Source of the DNA: Nitrospira sp.
Lineage (GTDB): Bacteria > Nitrospirota > Nitrospiria > Nitrospirales > Nitrospiraceae
Length of the DNA: 64,000 nucleotides
Direction: 5' to 3'
Assembly: GCA_005116835.1 (NCBI GenBank)
Contig: SWDM01000016.1
Coordinates: forward strand, 655,105-719,104
The notes below the pieces were generated by a model. It was not told the origin of the DNA, searched no databases, and saw only the letters and a program-made list of their open reading frames with translations. Below, piece by piece: positions 33,846 to 43,541 of the stretch. The position numbers and the translations under genes are program-made. Numbering within the stretch: position 1 is the stretch's first letter; every line of letters starts with the position of its first letter.

Positions 33846-34466
33846 AGGGCTAACCTTTCAACAGCTTGAGATGCTCGGATGGTAGGGAGTTTAGACTTTG
33901 GATTGCAGGGATAGCAAGCGTCCAAAAGACCTGTCGGGTCGACCCGAAAGTCCTAGGTCCTGGTCTTTGGGAGATATCGTCTCCGCAGATGGGTCTAATT
34001 CAGGGAGGAGGCGCTCATGCAACGGGGGATCGCCGGTGTGGTTGTATTGCCGACGGAACACTCTTGCAAGGGTGTTCTAGCCTATTGGAAGGACTTATTG
34101 ACGAGGGGTTTTTGTCTTGTTGGGTGAAGCAGGCGACATGCGACTTGATGGCATGCGCAGGTGGGCGGGTGACGCTTGGTCCATGTGATCCCATTCAGGC
34201 TCCAGCGCGGAGAAAGCTCTGGCTTTGTTCCGTCGATGAATCTGGGTCTCGATGCGAGAGGGATTTAGTCGCTGGGCGTCACGGGCTGGAGATTGGTCAG
34301 CCACCATGATGTTGGTTTCCCCATCTGTAATATGTCACTTCAGTGGGCACCTTAGCATCGGTTCAATTAATGGGTCAAGGGGACAAGGCCTCAATATTCT
34401 TGACAATGCAAGACTATTTGCTATGGTTGCTGACAGCAATACTTGCCTATATGAAGGACAATCACC
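33846..34466. other. Intergenic stretch between the divergent nuo operon and the OmpA-domain gene
   Basis: 620 bases without a supported gene. It should hold the promoters of both neighbours. Short frames are present (for example a 36-codon frame starting at 34017) but none has a good ribosome binding site and family resemblance together. A long + frame (33866-34309) is Cys-rich with no recognisable pattern and is not accepted as a gene. Confidence 0.4.
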
Positions 34467-36002
34467 ATGGCTAACGATTCAAAGAAATGCGTCATCTCTC
34501 TTGTGGCCTGTATGCTGGCCGTACCAATCTTTTCTCTGGCCTGGGCGGTCGACGACCTTAGTTCGATCCGATTCGGAGAACCAGCCCTGGCCTATTCGTC
34601 CGGCTCTATCCAGCGATCGACCCCACAGGATGGGTTCGTGAATGTGATTACCGGTGACAATCAAACCACGGGAAATCATATGTTATTGGGGGGGAGTAGG
34701 GATGTCCTATACCTGCGACTGAAGAACCCCGGCGATGTCGCGCTAGGCGATCTTTTCACGATCTACAGACGGCAGCACAAGGTATTCCATCCCATTACTG
34801 GGGAATACCTGGGTCATTTGGTCAATCGGTTGGCTGTGGTTCAGGTGACCCAAGTTGATAAGACCCTGACCACTGTTGAGGTCATACAGTCCTACTCAGC
34901 CATAAAGCCAGGCGATCCAGCAATGAAATTCATGCCTCCGGTTGACGAGGGAGCAACGGTTGATCAGCCTTCTGCTAACGAGGTCGAGGGACGGGTCGTG
35001 GAGTTCCAATCTAACCTGGGCATAATGAATCTTGTGGCGCAACGGAACATCATTTATCTGGACCGAGGACGGGAAGATGGGGTTCAGTCCGGAGATCGAA
35101 TGGAACTGATTCGATCCGGAGGGAGCCTTCCTCAAAGGGTTGTGGGTGAATTGAAAGTTCTGTCAATGGAAGATCGCACCGCTACGGCGCTGATCACAAA
35201 GTCAGTCTCCCGGATTCTCAAGGGAGACCGTTTCAGGGTGAAGGCTCATACTCCCGATGCCATGCCGATCTCTCAATCAGTACCGCAGCCCTTGGACGTC
35301 CCCTCCGCTGTGGCTTCTTCTCCCAGCAAACTCAAGTTCCAGCAAAATGTTGCTGGTGAAACCCGAGTCAGCCTCAATGACTTGATGAAACAGCTTCGGT
35401 TTGAGTCGGGCGAAGCGACAATCAAGTCCGAGGCCTATCAAGTGCTCGATGAGCTGATTGTATATCTTAAGACGTCTGCAGGCGATAAATTGATTCGAGT
35501 CGAGGGTCATGCGGATAATATGGAGATCGGCCCTTCGCTTCAATCGACCTATCAGACGAACTGGGATTTGTCGAAAGCTAGGGCCAGGATCGTCCTCCGC
35601 TACTTGCTCGAAAAGGGTGGGATCGATTCGGCGAAACTGTCATCGGTAGGTTATGGTGATACAAAACCGTTAGTCGGCAATGCAACCGAAGAGGGCAGAC
35701 AGAGAAACCGTCGTGTCGACATCGTGCTCTATTCGCCTGAGTCGGTAGATGGTGGGTCTGTGCCTGCGGCAAAGCAACCGAGGGCAGATGGTACTGGATA
35801 TAATTTGTCTCGCCTCAGTTCAACGGATAGCGGGGCTTCAGTCTCCGGAGCTGATCGGATTATCCCAGTAACGCAAACCAGTTCGTCCAAAGCCGAGTTC
35901 ACACCTATTCCCGACAACTCTGCTTCGGTAGTGGTTCCAACATCGGGCGGCCAGGGTCAAGTCGATCAGACTTCCAGGGCTCCAGGCACCCCTGAAAAGT
36001 AG
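34467..36002 (+). CDS. Exported protein with OmpA-type peptidoglycan-binding domain
   Basis: A 511-residue protein: signal peptide (1-27, ending AWA), a N-terminal part (about 40-280) that appears to be beta-rich, with a repeated DxGVxxGDxxxI(Y/L) pattern (LGDLFTIYRR, VQSGDRMELIR, LKGDRFRV) suggestive of small SH3-like or LysM-related barrels. An OmpA-C domain follows (about 300-430) with RVEGHADNMEIG, LSKARARIVLRYLLEKG and EEGRQRNRRVDI, which binds peptidoglycan. The C-terminal 80 residues are Ser/Gly/Pro rich and disordered. It probably tethers the outer membrane or an outer layer to the cell wall. GAAGGA lies just upstream of the start. Confidence 0.8.
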   Translation: MANDSKKCVISLVACMLAVPIFSLAWAVDDLSSIRFGEPALAYSSGSIQRSTPQDGFVNVITGDNQTTGNHMLLGGSRDVLYLRLKNPGDVALGDLFTIYRRQHKVFHPITGEYLGHLVNRLAVVQVTQVDKTLTTVEVIQSYSAIKPGDPAMKFMPPVDEGATVDQPSANEVEGRVVEFQSNLGIMNLVAQRNIIYLDRGREDGVQSGDRMELIRSGGSLPQRVVGELKVLSMEDRTATALITKSVSRILKGDRFRVKAHTPDAMPISQSVPQPLDVPSAVASSPSKLKFQQNVAGETRVSLNDLMKQLRFESGEATIKSEAYQVLDELIVYLKTSAGDKLIRVEGHADNMEIGPSLQSTYQTNWDLSKARARIVLRYLLEKGGIDSAKLSSVGYGDTKPLVGNATEEGRQRNRRVDIVLYSPESVDGGSVPAAKQPRADGTGYNLSRLSSTDSGASVSGADRIIPVTQTSSSKAEFTPIPDNSASVVVPTSGGQGQVDQTSRAPGTPEK

Positions 36003-36120
36003 ATACCTCGCGGATCGTGGGGAGGGTTGACGACGCAACGTCAATTCTCCCCGATTCACCCTCGAGCTTGCCTATCGCTCCCTCGTTGTTCCTCCTTTTC
36101 CCGTGCTGTTACAATGCCGC

Positions 36121-38445
36121 ATGGATTCGACCCAGGCAGTCCCTCCACGTACAACCCCAGAAGTCCTATTTGCAGACGTCATAGTCCCGCGACATTTGGC
36201 AGGCCCGTTTACCTACACCGTGCCCCTGTCGCTCCAACCCACATTGCGGATTGGACATCGAGTACTCGTACCCTTTGGACGGTCGATTCTCCAGGGAGCC
36301 GTGATCGCCATTTTCCATACGCTCCCCCAAGGTCTTGATCGAGCGCGACTGAAGGAGATTCGCTCGTTACTCCCGGAAGGGCCCGCAACAGATGTGTCTT
36401 CGAAGCTGTTTCAGCTCTCACGGCAGGTGGCCGAACAGTATGTTGCTCCATGGGGGCAATGTCTCAGGTTGGTATTGCCTCCGCTGCCGAAGCCGCAAGC
36501 TGAGGTCAGCCGCTACGAACTGACAGAGCAAGGGCGGGCCGCTCTTGAAGCTCAAGAACCTTGCTCGAAGAAGATGCTGGCAGTGCTCAGACGTCTCGAT
36601 AAGAAACCCTCAGGGCGTGGCCGTTCATTTCGCAGTTCCAGTTTGGGCGATCTGTTGCATGATCTCAAAGTGCGTGGGTGGGTAGCAGAGGTTCTGAATA
36701 TTCCTCCTACCTCATCGGAACTGCTCACTCTTCCAGCCAGCCAGCCAACCTTAGCCAATTTTGGCATCACCGAGCCGACTATTCTTGATTCCGCAATGTC
36801 TTGGGCGGAGCCACTGCTCAAGGCGTTGAGAGGCCAAGGTTCCAGTCGGGTCTTGGTACAGGCTTCTTGGAATGATCGTTTGAAGCTCTTGCAGCAGACG
36901 GTTCGTTTGGTGCTCGATCGTGGGCAGAGGGTTCTTATCATCGCGGGCGAAACAGAACGAGCCCAATGGGTTGCGGACTCGATCCGCAATGACGAGACCG
37001 GCATCTCTCCGGTCTGTTTCCATAGCGGCCTTTCAGACCAAGTGAAGGCTGATGTGTGGGATCAAATTCATCGGCAGTCCGTTCGTGTGGTTGTGGGAAC
37101 CAGGTCCGCCGTCTTTCTCCCATTAACAAATATCGGAGCGATCTGGATTGAGGGAGAAGACGATACTGCGCTCAAAGAACCACAAGAGCCACGCTATCAT
37201 GCGCGGGATGTGGCCTGGTTGAGGGCGCAAGATGAGCAGGCGGTGTTGGTTCTGAGTTCGTTCCATCCGTCCCTGGAAACCAGAACATTGATGGAACAGC
37301 AAGGGGTTGTCGTGCGCAAGCTCCCACCGTCTGATGCACGAGCGAATGTACAGGTCGTTGAATTGCGTGATCATGGTTACGGCACGGTGCTGAGCCAGCC
37401 ACTCATTCGGGCCATCGGTCAAGCCATCGATCGCCGAGCCGGCGTCCTGTTGTTTCTCAATCGGAAAGGCTATGCCGGCGCCCTCGTCTGCCGTGACTGC
37501 GGCGAGGTTCCTCGCTGTTCTGCCTGTCGCGTGGCGCTGATGTATACCCGACAAGCGGGTTGTCTACTTTGCTCCTATTGCGGGGACGTAACACCCATTC
37601 CCGAGACCTGCGTCTCCTGTTCTTGCCCCCACATGCAATTTATCGGGGAGGGCACAGAGCGAGTAGAAGAGGATGCGAAGCGATTGTTTCCCCATGCATC
37701 GGTAATTCGGCTCGATGGAGATACCATGCGGCGACCAACGCAGGCGAAATCCCTCTGGCGGAGAGTCGAGCAAGGGGAATGGGATATTGTCGTCGGAACG
37801 CAAATGCTGCTGCGGCACGTACCTCTTCCGACGATTGGCCTCGTTGGGATCGTGCAGGCAGATGCGGGTCTCAGCGTGCCGGATTTCCGATCCGCTGAAC
37901 GCACCTACCACACGCTTCTTGATGCAGTCAGTCTTGCGGATCCAGCAGGGGCCGGCGGTCAGGTTTTCGTACAGACCCGCCTGTCGACTCACCATGCGAT
38001 TCGGGCGGTGGAGCAGAACGATGAAGCCATCTTCTTGTCGGAAGAGCTGTCCCATCGGAATGCATTAGGCTATCCGCCAGCAATTTACTTGATTGCCCTT
38101 CTCGTATCGGGAACTGACGAAAAGCTGGTTTACGATGCCGCAAAGTCTTGGGTGGCTCGGCTCACCGACTGCCACCTGCCCTCTGTGGCCGGACAGAGGG
38201 TTGCGGTGAAGATTTCTTCGGTGGCTCAATCGATAGATCAGCCTGACCGTCTGCTCGTTCTGGGGCCGGTCCCTTCTCCGATACCGAGACTCAGGGGGCG
38301 GTATCGGTGGCAAATTCTTGTGAAATCGCGCGATCGGGGGGCAGGCCTCGAATCGGTTCGGTTGACAGTCAGGGAGATGGAACGGGCCTATCAGCGTCGA
38401 TCCATCAAGTTCGAAGTCGATGTCGATCCGATCGAGATGTGGTAG
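36121..38445 (+). CDS. priA: PriA-like primosomal protein with degraded helicase motifs
   Basis: The 774-residue protein keeps the PriA framework: N-terminal 3'-DNA-binding domain, winged helix, helicase-like lobes and a zinc-binding region with eight cysteines (CRDC, CSAC, CLLCSYC, CVSC around residues 460-500). All ATPase motifs look lost. The Walker A GSGKT of PriA is replaced by GQGSSRVLVQASW, the DEEH box reads EGEDD (followed by the normal RYHARD), GSATP reads SSFHP, and the motif VI QVAGRAGRAG reads DAVSLADPAGAG, which removes the arginine finger. TQMLAKG is also changed to TQMLLRH. The frame is intact and long, so this is not simple decay; a protein-loading or DNA-binding role without unwinding is likely. 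ATG 36121 is chosen; GTG 36103 is possible. Confidence 0.9.
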   Translation: MDSTQAVPPRTTPEVLFADVIVPRHLAGPFTYTVPLSLQPTLRIGHRVLVPFGRSILQGAVIAIFHTLPQGLDRARLKEIRSLLPEGPATDVSSKLFQLSRQVAEQYVAPWGQCLRLVLPPLPKPQAEVSRYELTEQGRAALEAQEPCSKKMLAVLRRLDKKPSGRGRSFRSSSLGDLLHDLKVRGWVAEVLNIPPTSSELLTLPASQPTLANFGITEPTILDSAMSWAEPLLKALRGQGSSRVLVQASWNDRLKLLQQTVRLVLDRGQRVLIIAGETERAQWVADSIRNDETGISPVCFHSGLSDQVKADVWDQIHRQSVRVVVGTRSAVFLPLTNIGAIWIEGEDDTALKEPQEPRYHARDVAWLRAQDEQAVLVLSSFHPSLETRTLMEQQGVVVRKLPPSDARANVQVVELRDHGYGTVLSQPLIRAIGQAIDRRAGVLLFLNRKGYAGALVCRDCGEVPRCSACRVALMYTRQAGCLLCSYCGDVTPIPETCVSCSCPHMQFIGEGTERVEEDAKRLFPHASVIRLDGDTMRRPTQAKSLWRRVEQGEWDIVVGTQMLLRHVPLPTIGLVGIVQADAGLSVPDFRSAERTYHTLLDAVSLADPAGAGGQVFVQTRLSTHHAIRAVEQNDEAIFLSEELSHRNALGYPPAIYLIALLVSGTDEKLVYDAAKSWVARLTDCHLPSVAGQRVAVKISSVAQSIDQPDRLLVLGPVPSPIPRLRGRYRWQILVKSRDRGAGLESVRLTVREMERAYQRRSIKFEVDVDPIEMW

Positions 38446-38475
38446 AGGGTGTTTCTTTTTGTGGGGGTGTCCAGT

Positions 38476-38892
38476 TCACGAACCTGATGGACGGCTTTCG
38501 GTTGTGTCGGTCGATGAGCTGGTGCTGGGCCGACCGGCTCGCTTGAAGAACCCATAAGAAAAGGTTATCCAAAAGACTGCCGAGAAGAGTCCCATCAGTA
38601 CGGCTGAGAGGATTGTCCCCATTTGTTCATCGGTTGGTTCTGCCGTAGCCGAACGGAATTGAATCATCGTGATGATAGGCCAAGCAAGACTTTCCAGGCC
38701 AAGCAACAGGGTAGCCCAGGCCCAGACTAGTCCGATCGTGCGCCCTTGCCAGATTAAAAACCCTGCGACGCCTCCGGCGACCAGTGCGACTTCCCATAAT
38801 GTGAACGAGTCCCAAGCCAGCCAGGCGCCTGCTGCCACGACGAGGCTTCCAAACAGTGCATTGAGTTGGGGGCTCCACCAGGCGGTGACCAT
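38476..38892 (-). CDS. Four-helix membrane protein, unknown function
   Basis: A 138-residue protein with four predicted membrane helices (about 8-28, 33-51, 54-75 and 96-118) and a hydrophilic Ser/Thr-rich tail. It has no signature that I recognise. It lies tail-to-tail with priA, 30 bases apart, and its upstream space (38893-39141) holds nothing visible. Small multi-pass proteins of this type are frequent in this genus; function cannot be given. Confidence 0.55.
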   Translation of the reverse strand: MVTAWWSPQLNALFGSLVVAAGAWLAWDSFTLWEVALVAGGVAGFLIWQGRTIGLVWAWATLLLGLESLAWPIITMIQFRSATAEPTDEQMGTILSAVLMGLFSAVFWITFSYGFFKRAGRPSTSSSTDTTESRPSGS

Positions 38893-39141
38893 ATTGGGAG
38901 GCGCTTTCCGTTAACGATTTAGGGCTAGTGTGGGTTCCGACGCCATGGTTGTCAATGGAGGCGTCGCCGGCGAACTGGGAACGACGCGACGGTAGACCTT
39001 CATGCAGAGAATCGACGGTGAAAATTCGTATTCGACTCTAGCTCACGTTGAGGTAACGTCAGAGATTCTACTGCCCGGGAATATTCTCGTCACTCTCCAC
39101 ACGCACGCTTTCGATGCACGCGTTGATGATTCAGCACAAAG

Positions 39142-39918
39142 TCATGTTGTTCCAGGTCCTTCTACTTGTGCCGCACCAGGGCTGCCGCCTCGCCCGATAG
39201 CTTGAAAGAGCTGCGCCCGTTCTTCTCCAGAAAGCGGTTTCCAGGCGCCGGATACCAATCCTTCAAGTGTCACATGCATGATACGGACACGATGCAACGT
39301 GAGCACCCGATACCCAAGGACTTGGCACATACGCCTGATCTGTCGATTGCGTCCCTCGGTGAGGACGATACGGAATCGGGTTGGGCTGAGCCGTTCAATC
39401 CGGCAGGGCTTGGTTGGGCGGTCGAGAATATCAACCCCTTGAGCCATACGGTCGATAAAGGTTTGATCGAACGGACGATCGATAGACACCTCGTATTCCC
39501 GTTCATGTCCGTGCTCAGTACGCAGAATCTCGTTCACGATGTCCCCGTCGTTTGTGAGCAGAATAAGGCCGGATGAGTCCTTGTCGAGACGGCCAATTGG
39601 GAAGATTCGTTCCGGGTGGCCGATCTCCGCAATGATATTGCGTGGTACATGCGACTCGCTGGTCGTCGTTACACCCACCGGTTTGTAATACTTGAGATAG
39701 ACCGAGGCCGTTCCCCAGGGAATCACCTGTCCGTCTCGCGCAACTACGTCATCATGGCCGACCTGATCTCCCAAGCAGGCCGTTCGCTGATTGATGGTCA
39801 CTCGACCGGATTCGATCAGGCGATCGGCCTCTCGCCGAGAACAGATGCCGTGGTATGTGAAAAATTTATTGATGCGAAGCTTGTCGGTCACAGGGTAGCT
39901 AGCTGTTTCAGTGGACAC
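39142..39918 (-). CDS. rluF: 23S rRNA pseudouridine synthase (RluF-type)
   Basis: The 258-residue enzyme of the RsuA/RluB/E/F family converts a uridine of 23S rRNA to pseudouridine. It has an S4 RNA-binding domain (RINKFFTYHGICSRREADRLIESG) and the catalytic motif GRLDKDSSGLILLTNDGD with the nucleophilic Asp. Downstream, GRNRQIRRMCQVLGYRVLTL and RIMHVTLEGL point to RluF. The start overlaps the end of the agmatinase gene upstream by 11 bases, a sign of co-transcription. It is the last gene of the - strand cluster. Confidence 0.85.
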   Translation of the reverse strand: MSTETASYPVTDKLRINKFFTYHGICSRREADRLIESGRVTINQRTACLGDQVGHDDVVARDGQVIPWGTASVYLKYYKPVGVTTTSESHVPRNIIAEIGHPERIFPIGRLDKDSSGLILLTNDGDIVNEILRTEHGHEREYEVSIDRPFDQTFIDRMAQGVDILDRPTKPCRIERLSPTRFRIVLTEGRNRQIRRMCQVLGYRVLTLHRVRIMHVTLEGLVSGAWKPLSGEERAQLFQAIGRGGSPGAAQVEGPGTT

Positions 39919-40840
39919 GGCGGCCCGCTTTGATCCGTCCCAGTATGCGATAGATCAATCGGGCGATACAAAATTGAGGGGCGACAAACCCTTCGATTGG
40001 TGCGATCTCACTGATGTCCATTCCAAGGATGCCAGGTCCGTTAGCCAGGGCTGTGATGAGATTCAGCGTATCATACCACCCAAGCCCGCCTGGTTCAGGA
40101 GTGCCGAGCGCAGGGACCAGCGAAGCATCAAGCCCGTCGCAATCGAAAGTCAGGTATACAGGCCCGCGACAGGCCTTCACGACATCGGGAACCCATTGTG
40201 AAGCCTTGCCGTCGTAGGGGCCTGACGGATCCAAAAGCTCCGCGGCAAAGAACGTGGCAATGCGGTCGGTGCTCTTTATACGGTCGATTTCCTCTGGGGA
40301 AATGGATCGAATGCCGACTTGGACTAATGGCAACCCGTCATCGACCACACGGGCCATTACGCTGGCATGGCTATAGGGATTCCCTTGATAGGCCTGCCGC
40401 AAATCGCCATGGGCATCGATCTGCACCACGCATAGATCAGGATAGTGCCTGGCATGGGCTCGAATGGCCCCAAGTGCGCCGGTATGTTCCCCGGTCAAGG
40501 TGACGGCGAACCGCCCGGTTCCGACGTGGGGAGCGACAAATGCGTCAATCGCATCCACTGCTTGCTTGTCGACTTTGCCGCCAAGGTCGAGTGGGCGGAT
40601 AGTGGCCACTCCACCCCACTCTCGGTAGGGCTCATTCCGGAGCATCTCATCGTATAACTCGACCTGTTGCGATGCTTCGATGATTGCCGACGGGCCGCGA
40701 TCGGATCCCAGCACATAGCTGGAGGTATGTTCATAGGGTGCGGGTAAGACATAGACGCCCGCCTGATCGGGATGGCACCAAGGCTCATCGAGACCGAGGA
40801 AGTTCTGTTCGATGCCCTCCCAACCGGTGGGAAGTGTCAT
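39908..40840 (-). CDS. speB: Agmatinase-type ureohydrolase
   Basis: The 310-residue enzyme of the arginase/agmatinase family would cleave agmatine to putrescine and urea. Metal ligands are H119 (in LTGEHTGALG), D142, H144, D146 (QIDAHGDLR) and D233, D235 (TFDCDGLDAS), all present; SHASVMARV carries the substrate-loop histidine. This GEH version of the first motif is typical of agmatinases close to archaeal ones. The gene lies next to an arginine decarboxylase (40865-41431), which would supply agmatine, so the pathway arginine-agmatine-putrescine is complete. The released urea could be reused as an ammonia source. Confidence 0.88.
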   Translation of the reverse strand: MTLPTGWEGIEQNFLGLDEPWCHPDQAGVYVLPAPYEHTSSYVLGSDRGPSAIIEASQQVELYDEMLRNEPYREWGGVATIRPLDLGGKVDKQAVDAIDAFVAPHVGTGRFAVTLTGEHTGALGAIRAHARHYPDLCVVQIDAHGDLRQAYQGNPYSHASVMARVVDDGLPLVQVGIRSISPEEIDRIKSTDRIATFFAAELLDPSGPYDGKASQWVPDVVKACRGPVYLTFDCDGLDASLVPALGTPEPGGLGWYDTLNLITALANGPGILGMDISEIAPIEGFVAPQFCIARLIYRILGRIKAGRRVH

Positions 40841-40864
40841 GGGGGTATACTCACGCAGCAGAAG

Positions 40865-41431
40865 TTACCGGCGCCGCTTCGGGATATTCTCTTCTGGGAT
40901 GAACACGGCCAATGCAATCACCGTCGTCCAGCGATTGGGCTTGCCAATGGCGGATTGCGTGATGTTTTGGGTCCGCACGATTTTACCGGCCATCTTGAAG
41001 ACTTGCTCCCGCTCTTTCCATGCGATGTCCGGGTCGAACTCGACACCGAGCGTCGTGGCCAACATTTGCGCCGCCAAGTCTTCCGTATACTCACCCGTTT
41101 CCTCATCAGTTTCGCCATGGGCATGGTGTTCGGACAGATACCCATAGGTTCGACGATCCGTAGGGACTGCCACCCCAATCGATGCGGAGATCAGGCGGTT
41201 CCGCTCATTTGTTTCCGATCGCGCCATGACACAAAACGTGATTTCACCGGGATGCAACAACTTCTCTCCGCGAGTGCGTGGAACGATTTTGCAATTCGGA
41301 GGAAGAATCGACGACACAGTGACGAGGTTGCAATAGGCGACGCCGGCACTGCGCAAGGCTTGCTCGAAGGAGGCCAATTTTTCTTTGTGGACTCCGACGC
41401 CTCGCGTCAGAAACATCTGCGTAGGTACCAT
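40865..41431 (-). CDS. pdaD: Pyruvoyl-dependent arginine decarboxylase
   Basis: A 188-residue PdaD-type enzyme that makes agmatine from arginine. It is made as a proenzyme and cleaves itself between S40 and S41 ([10 protein letters not shown]) to create the pyruvoyl group; downstream [10 protein letters not shown] and the C-terminal [14 protein letters not shown] are typical. I chose 41431 because AAGGAG lies 8 bases before it, and because an upstream extension would not match the family's length. The gene lies 25 bases before the agmatinase gene on the same strand, so the two are probably one transcript. Confidence 0.88.
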   Translation of the reverse strand: MVPTQMFLTRGVGVHKEKLASFEQALRSAGVAYCNLVTVSSILPPNCKIVPRTRGEKLLHPGEITFCVMARSETNERNRLISASIGVAVPTDRRTYGYLSEHHAHGETDEETGEYTEDLAAQMLATTLGVEFDPDIAWKEREQVFKMAGKIVRTQNITQSAIGKPNRWTTVIALAVFIPEENIPKRRR

Positions 41432-41733
41432 CGTGTATTCTCCTTGGTTCGTTCGACAAATTCGGGTGACGGGTCCAGCGCCAGCGGGAAGCGCACGCCC
41501 AAAGTAAACCTCATAGAGGCATAGGGTCGCTGTTGTACCAAGATTGGCGCTGCTTCGCAATATGCCGCGTCGTTTTTCTCCAGGCGGAGGCGGAAAAACT
41601 CAGCCAGGTTTCTGGAAGGTTACGCTCAGGTTAAGACCGAGATCGAAAGAGCCGGCTCTTCGCTGAGCCCTGACCTCGATCGCAGCCCACATTATGCCTG
41701 CGGTTTCTTGCCAAACGGCCTTTGAGCATTCTG
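41432..41733. other. Spacer between pdaD and the aldehyde dehydrogenase
   Basis: About 300 bases with no gene. A perfect 14-bp palindrome AAGAGCCGGCTCTT lies at 41647-41660; it may be part of a stem-loop but there is no T-run. Confidence 0.35.
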
Positions 41734-43173
41734 CTAGGCTCCGGTAGGCGGTTTGAGGTTCAACACCAGCATGCGGGGTTCGGTCATCTCCTCGATTGCC
41801 GCCCGTACCCCTTCACGTCCGATCCCTGAGTCTTTCACGCCGCCGTACGGCATGTGGTCGGCGCGAAATGTCGGAATTTCGTTTGCCAACACGGCCCCGA
41901 CTTCAAGATGTCGGAAGGCATGAAAAATTTTGTTCACATCCTGAGTGAACAGGCCGGCATGGAGTCCGAAGTCGGACTGGTTGAGCGCTGTAATCACTTC
42001 ACCGAAATGGCGGTAGGGGGTTACGGTTACGATCGGACCAAACACCTCCTGACAAGAGACTTTCATCGTCGGCGTGACATGTGAGAGCACCGTAGCCTCC
42101 ATCACCGAACCCATGCGCTTACCGCCCAGAAGCACGCGTGCCCCTTGCGATACGGCTTCCCCAATCCACGACTCGATGCGAGCGGTAGCAGCCGGATCGA
42201 TCAGCGGTCCGACCACGGTTGAATCGTCGCTTGGGTCGCCGGCTTTCAGCCGCGCAACTTGTAGCAAGAGTTTCGTGGTGAAGAGGTCTGCAATGGAATG
42301 GTGGACAAAGATTCGTTGAACGGAGATACAGGTCTGACCGGCGTATCCGAACCCGCCGACTGCGCAGCGCTGTGCGGCAAACTCAATGTCGGCATCGGAC
42401 TCCACGATTACGCCCGCGTTCCCACCGAGCTCCAAAACCACTTTCTTCTTCCCGCACTTGGCTTTTAACATCCAGCCTATAGCGGCGCTGCCGGTAAAAC
42501 TTAGCAGTTTGAATCGAGGATCGACGACAAGTTGCTCTGCCAGGGCGTTGTCGCAGGGTATGATGTTGACTGCGCCGGGAGGGAGGCCGGCTTCCTGCAC
42601 GACTTCGCCAAGGAGCAATGCGGTGAGGGGGGTCTGCGGTGCCGGCTTGATGAGAATGGAATTGCCGGCGGCGAGAGCCGGGGCAACCTTGTGGGCTACA
42701 AGGTTCAGGGGGAAATTAAACGGGGTGATTCCGAGCACCGGACCGATCGGAGCTCGACGGAGGATGCCGAGATGGGAATCGGTCCCCGGCGTCCAGTCGA
42801 GGGGGATCACTTCGCCGGGAATGCGTTTCGCCTCTTCTGCGGCAATGGTGAATGTCTGTACGGCCCGATTGACTTCCCGCTTCGCGTCGGTGATCGGCTT
42901 GCCGGATTCAGCCATCATCAGGCGGGCGAATTCCTCACGCCGGTCGTAGATCCCGCCAGCGATCTTTTGTAAGGCGTGATAGCGGGCGTGGGATGGCAAA
43001 GCCTTCATCGCAACAGCGGCATCGACGGTCGATTGAATAGCAGCCTCGGCATCGGTGGGCCCTGCGTTCGATACTTCGGCGATGAGTTTCCCCGTATATG
43101 GATTATTCACAGGGACAAGGGTTTCCCCGTGCCGCCACTGACCTCCAATCAAGAATGGACGTGGTTCCTGCAC
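41734..43173 (-). CDS. NAD(P)-dependent aldehyde dehydrogenase
   Basis: A 479-residue aldehyde dehydrogenase of the superfamily of class 3 and succinate-semialdehyde/glyceraldehyde-type enzymes. It has the NAD-binding Rossmann fold (KPAPQTPLTALLLG), the catalytic glutamate in VVLELGGNAG (about residue 247) and the catalytic cysteine in GYAGQTCISVQR (about residue 281). The C-terminal GGVKDSGIGREG is also conserved. The substrate is not certain; the sequence is close to lactaldehyde- or non-phosphorylating glyceraldehyde-3-phosphate-type enzymes. Its position in the polyamine cluster leaves open a role in aminoaldehyde oxidation. Confidence 0.8.
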   Translation of the reverse strand: MQEPRPFLIGGQWRHGETLVPVNNPYTGKLIAEVSNAGPTDAEAAIQSTVDAAVAMKALPSHARYHALQKIAGGIYDRREEFARLMMAESGKPITDAKREVNRAVQTFTIAAEEAKRIPGEVIPLDWTPGTDSHLGILRRAPIGPVLGITPFNFPLNLVAHKVAPALAAGNSILIKPAPQTPLTALLLGEVVQEAGLPPGAVNIIPCDNALAEQLVVDPRFKLLSFTGSAAIGWMLKAKCGKKKVVLELGGNAGVIVESDADIEFAAQRCAVGGFGYAGQTCISVQRIFVHHSIADLFTTKLLLQVARLKAGDPSDDSTVVGPLIDPAATARIESWIGEAVSQGARVLLGGKRMGSVMEATVLSHVTPTMKVSCQEVFGPIVTVTPYRHFGEVITALNQSDFGLHAGLFTQDVNKIFHAFRHLEVGAVLANEIPTFRADHMPYGGVKDSGIGREGVRAAIEEMTEPRMLVLNLKPPTGA

Positions 43174-43200
43174 AAGAGTTGCTCCGCTGGTAGTGAAGAC

Positions 43201-43470
43201 TTAGTCGGCGGACTTTACTGAGGCTTCAGGAGCTGATTCAAGATCGGCAGCCTGCTTGGCAATACCGGCTTTGGCAACCAAATCCTCTGTGCCCCAATCG
43301 CGAATTGCTTCAAGCGTAAAGGCTTCGTAGGTTGAGACGCCGTGGCATGTCGGACAATCCGGCATCGGTACCTTGCGGTAAAACACTTCCGACAAGCACG
43401 ACATGCACATCCAATAGGGCGGCTCGCCCTCGCGTCGAGGAACAGACCAAAATGATTGTGTTGCAGACAT
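43201..43470 (-). CDS. Small zinc-ribbon protein
   Basis: An 89-residue protein with CMSC and CPTC pairs (in YWMCMSCLSEVFYRK and MPDCPTCHG), spaced as in zinc ribbons. The C-terminal part (about 50-89) is helical, with a poorly ordered Ala/Glu end. The Trp-rich N-terminus (FWSVPRREGEPPYW) is distinctive. I cannot assign a family with a function. It is followed on the same strand by the aldehyde dehydrogenase after 27 bases. Confidence 0.6.
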   Translation of the reverse strand: MSATQSFWSVPRREGEPPYWMCMSCLSEVFYRKVPMPDCPTCHGVSTYEAFTLEAIRDWGTEDLVAKAGIAKQAADLESAPEASVKSAD

Positions 43471-43541
43471 AGATAATCCTTAGTGAGTGATGAGTTTACT
43501 GTCTTGTGTTGCTGCCGCGAGCCGTAAGGCTCTATGCCTGT

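Noticed and set aside
33866-34309. Cys-rich + strand frame of 147 codons between nuoA and the OmpA-domain gene
   Set aside because: No ribosome binding site, no recognisable motif, and it would cover the expected nuo promoter region; left as not supported.
41647-41660. 14-bp palindrome AAGAGCCGGCTCTT as an operator or terminator
   Set aside because: Isolated, not followed by a T-run and not repeated near any promoter that I can identify.
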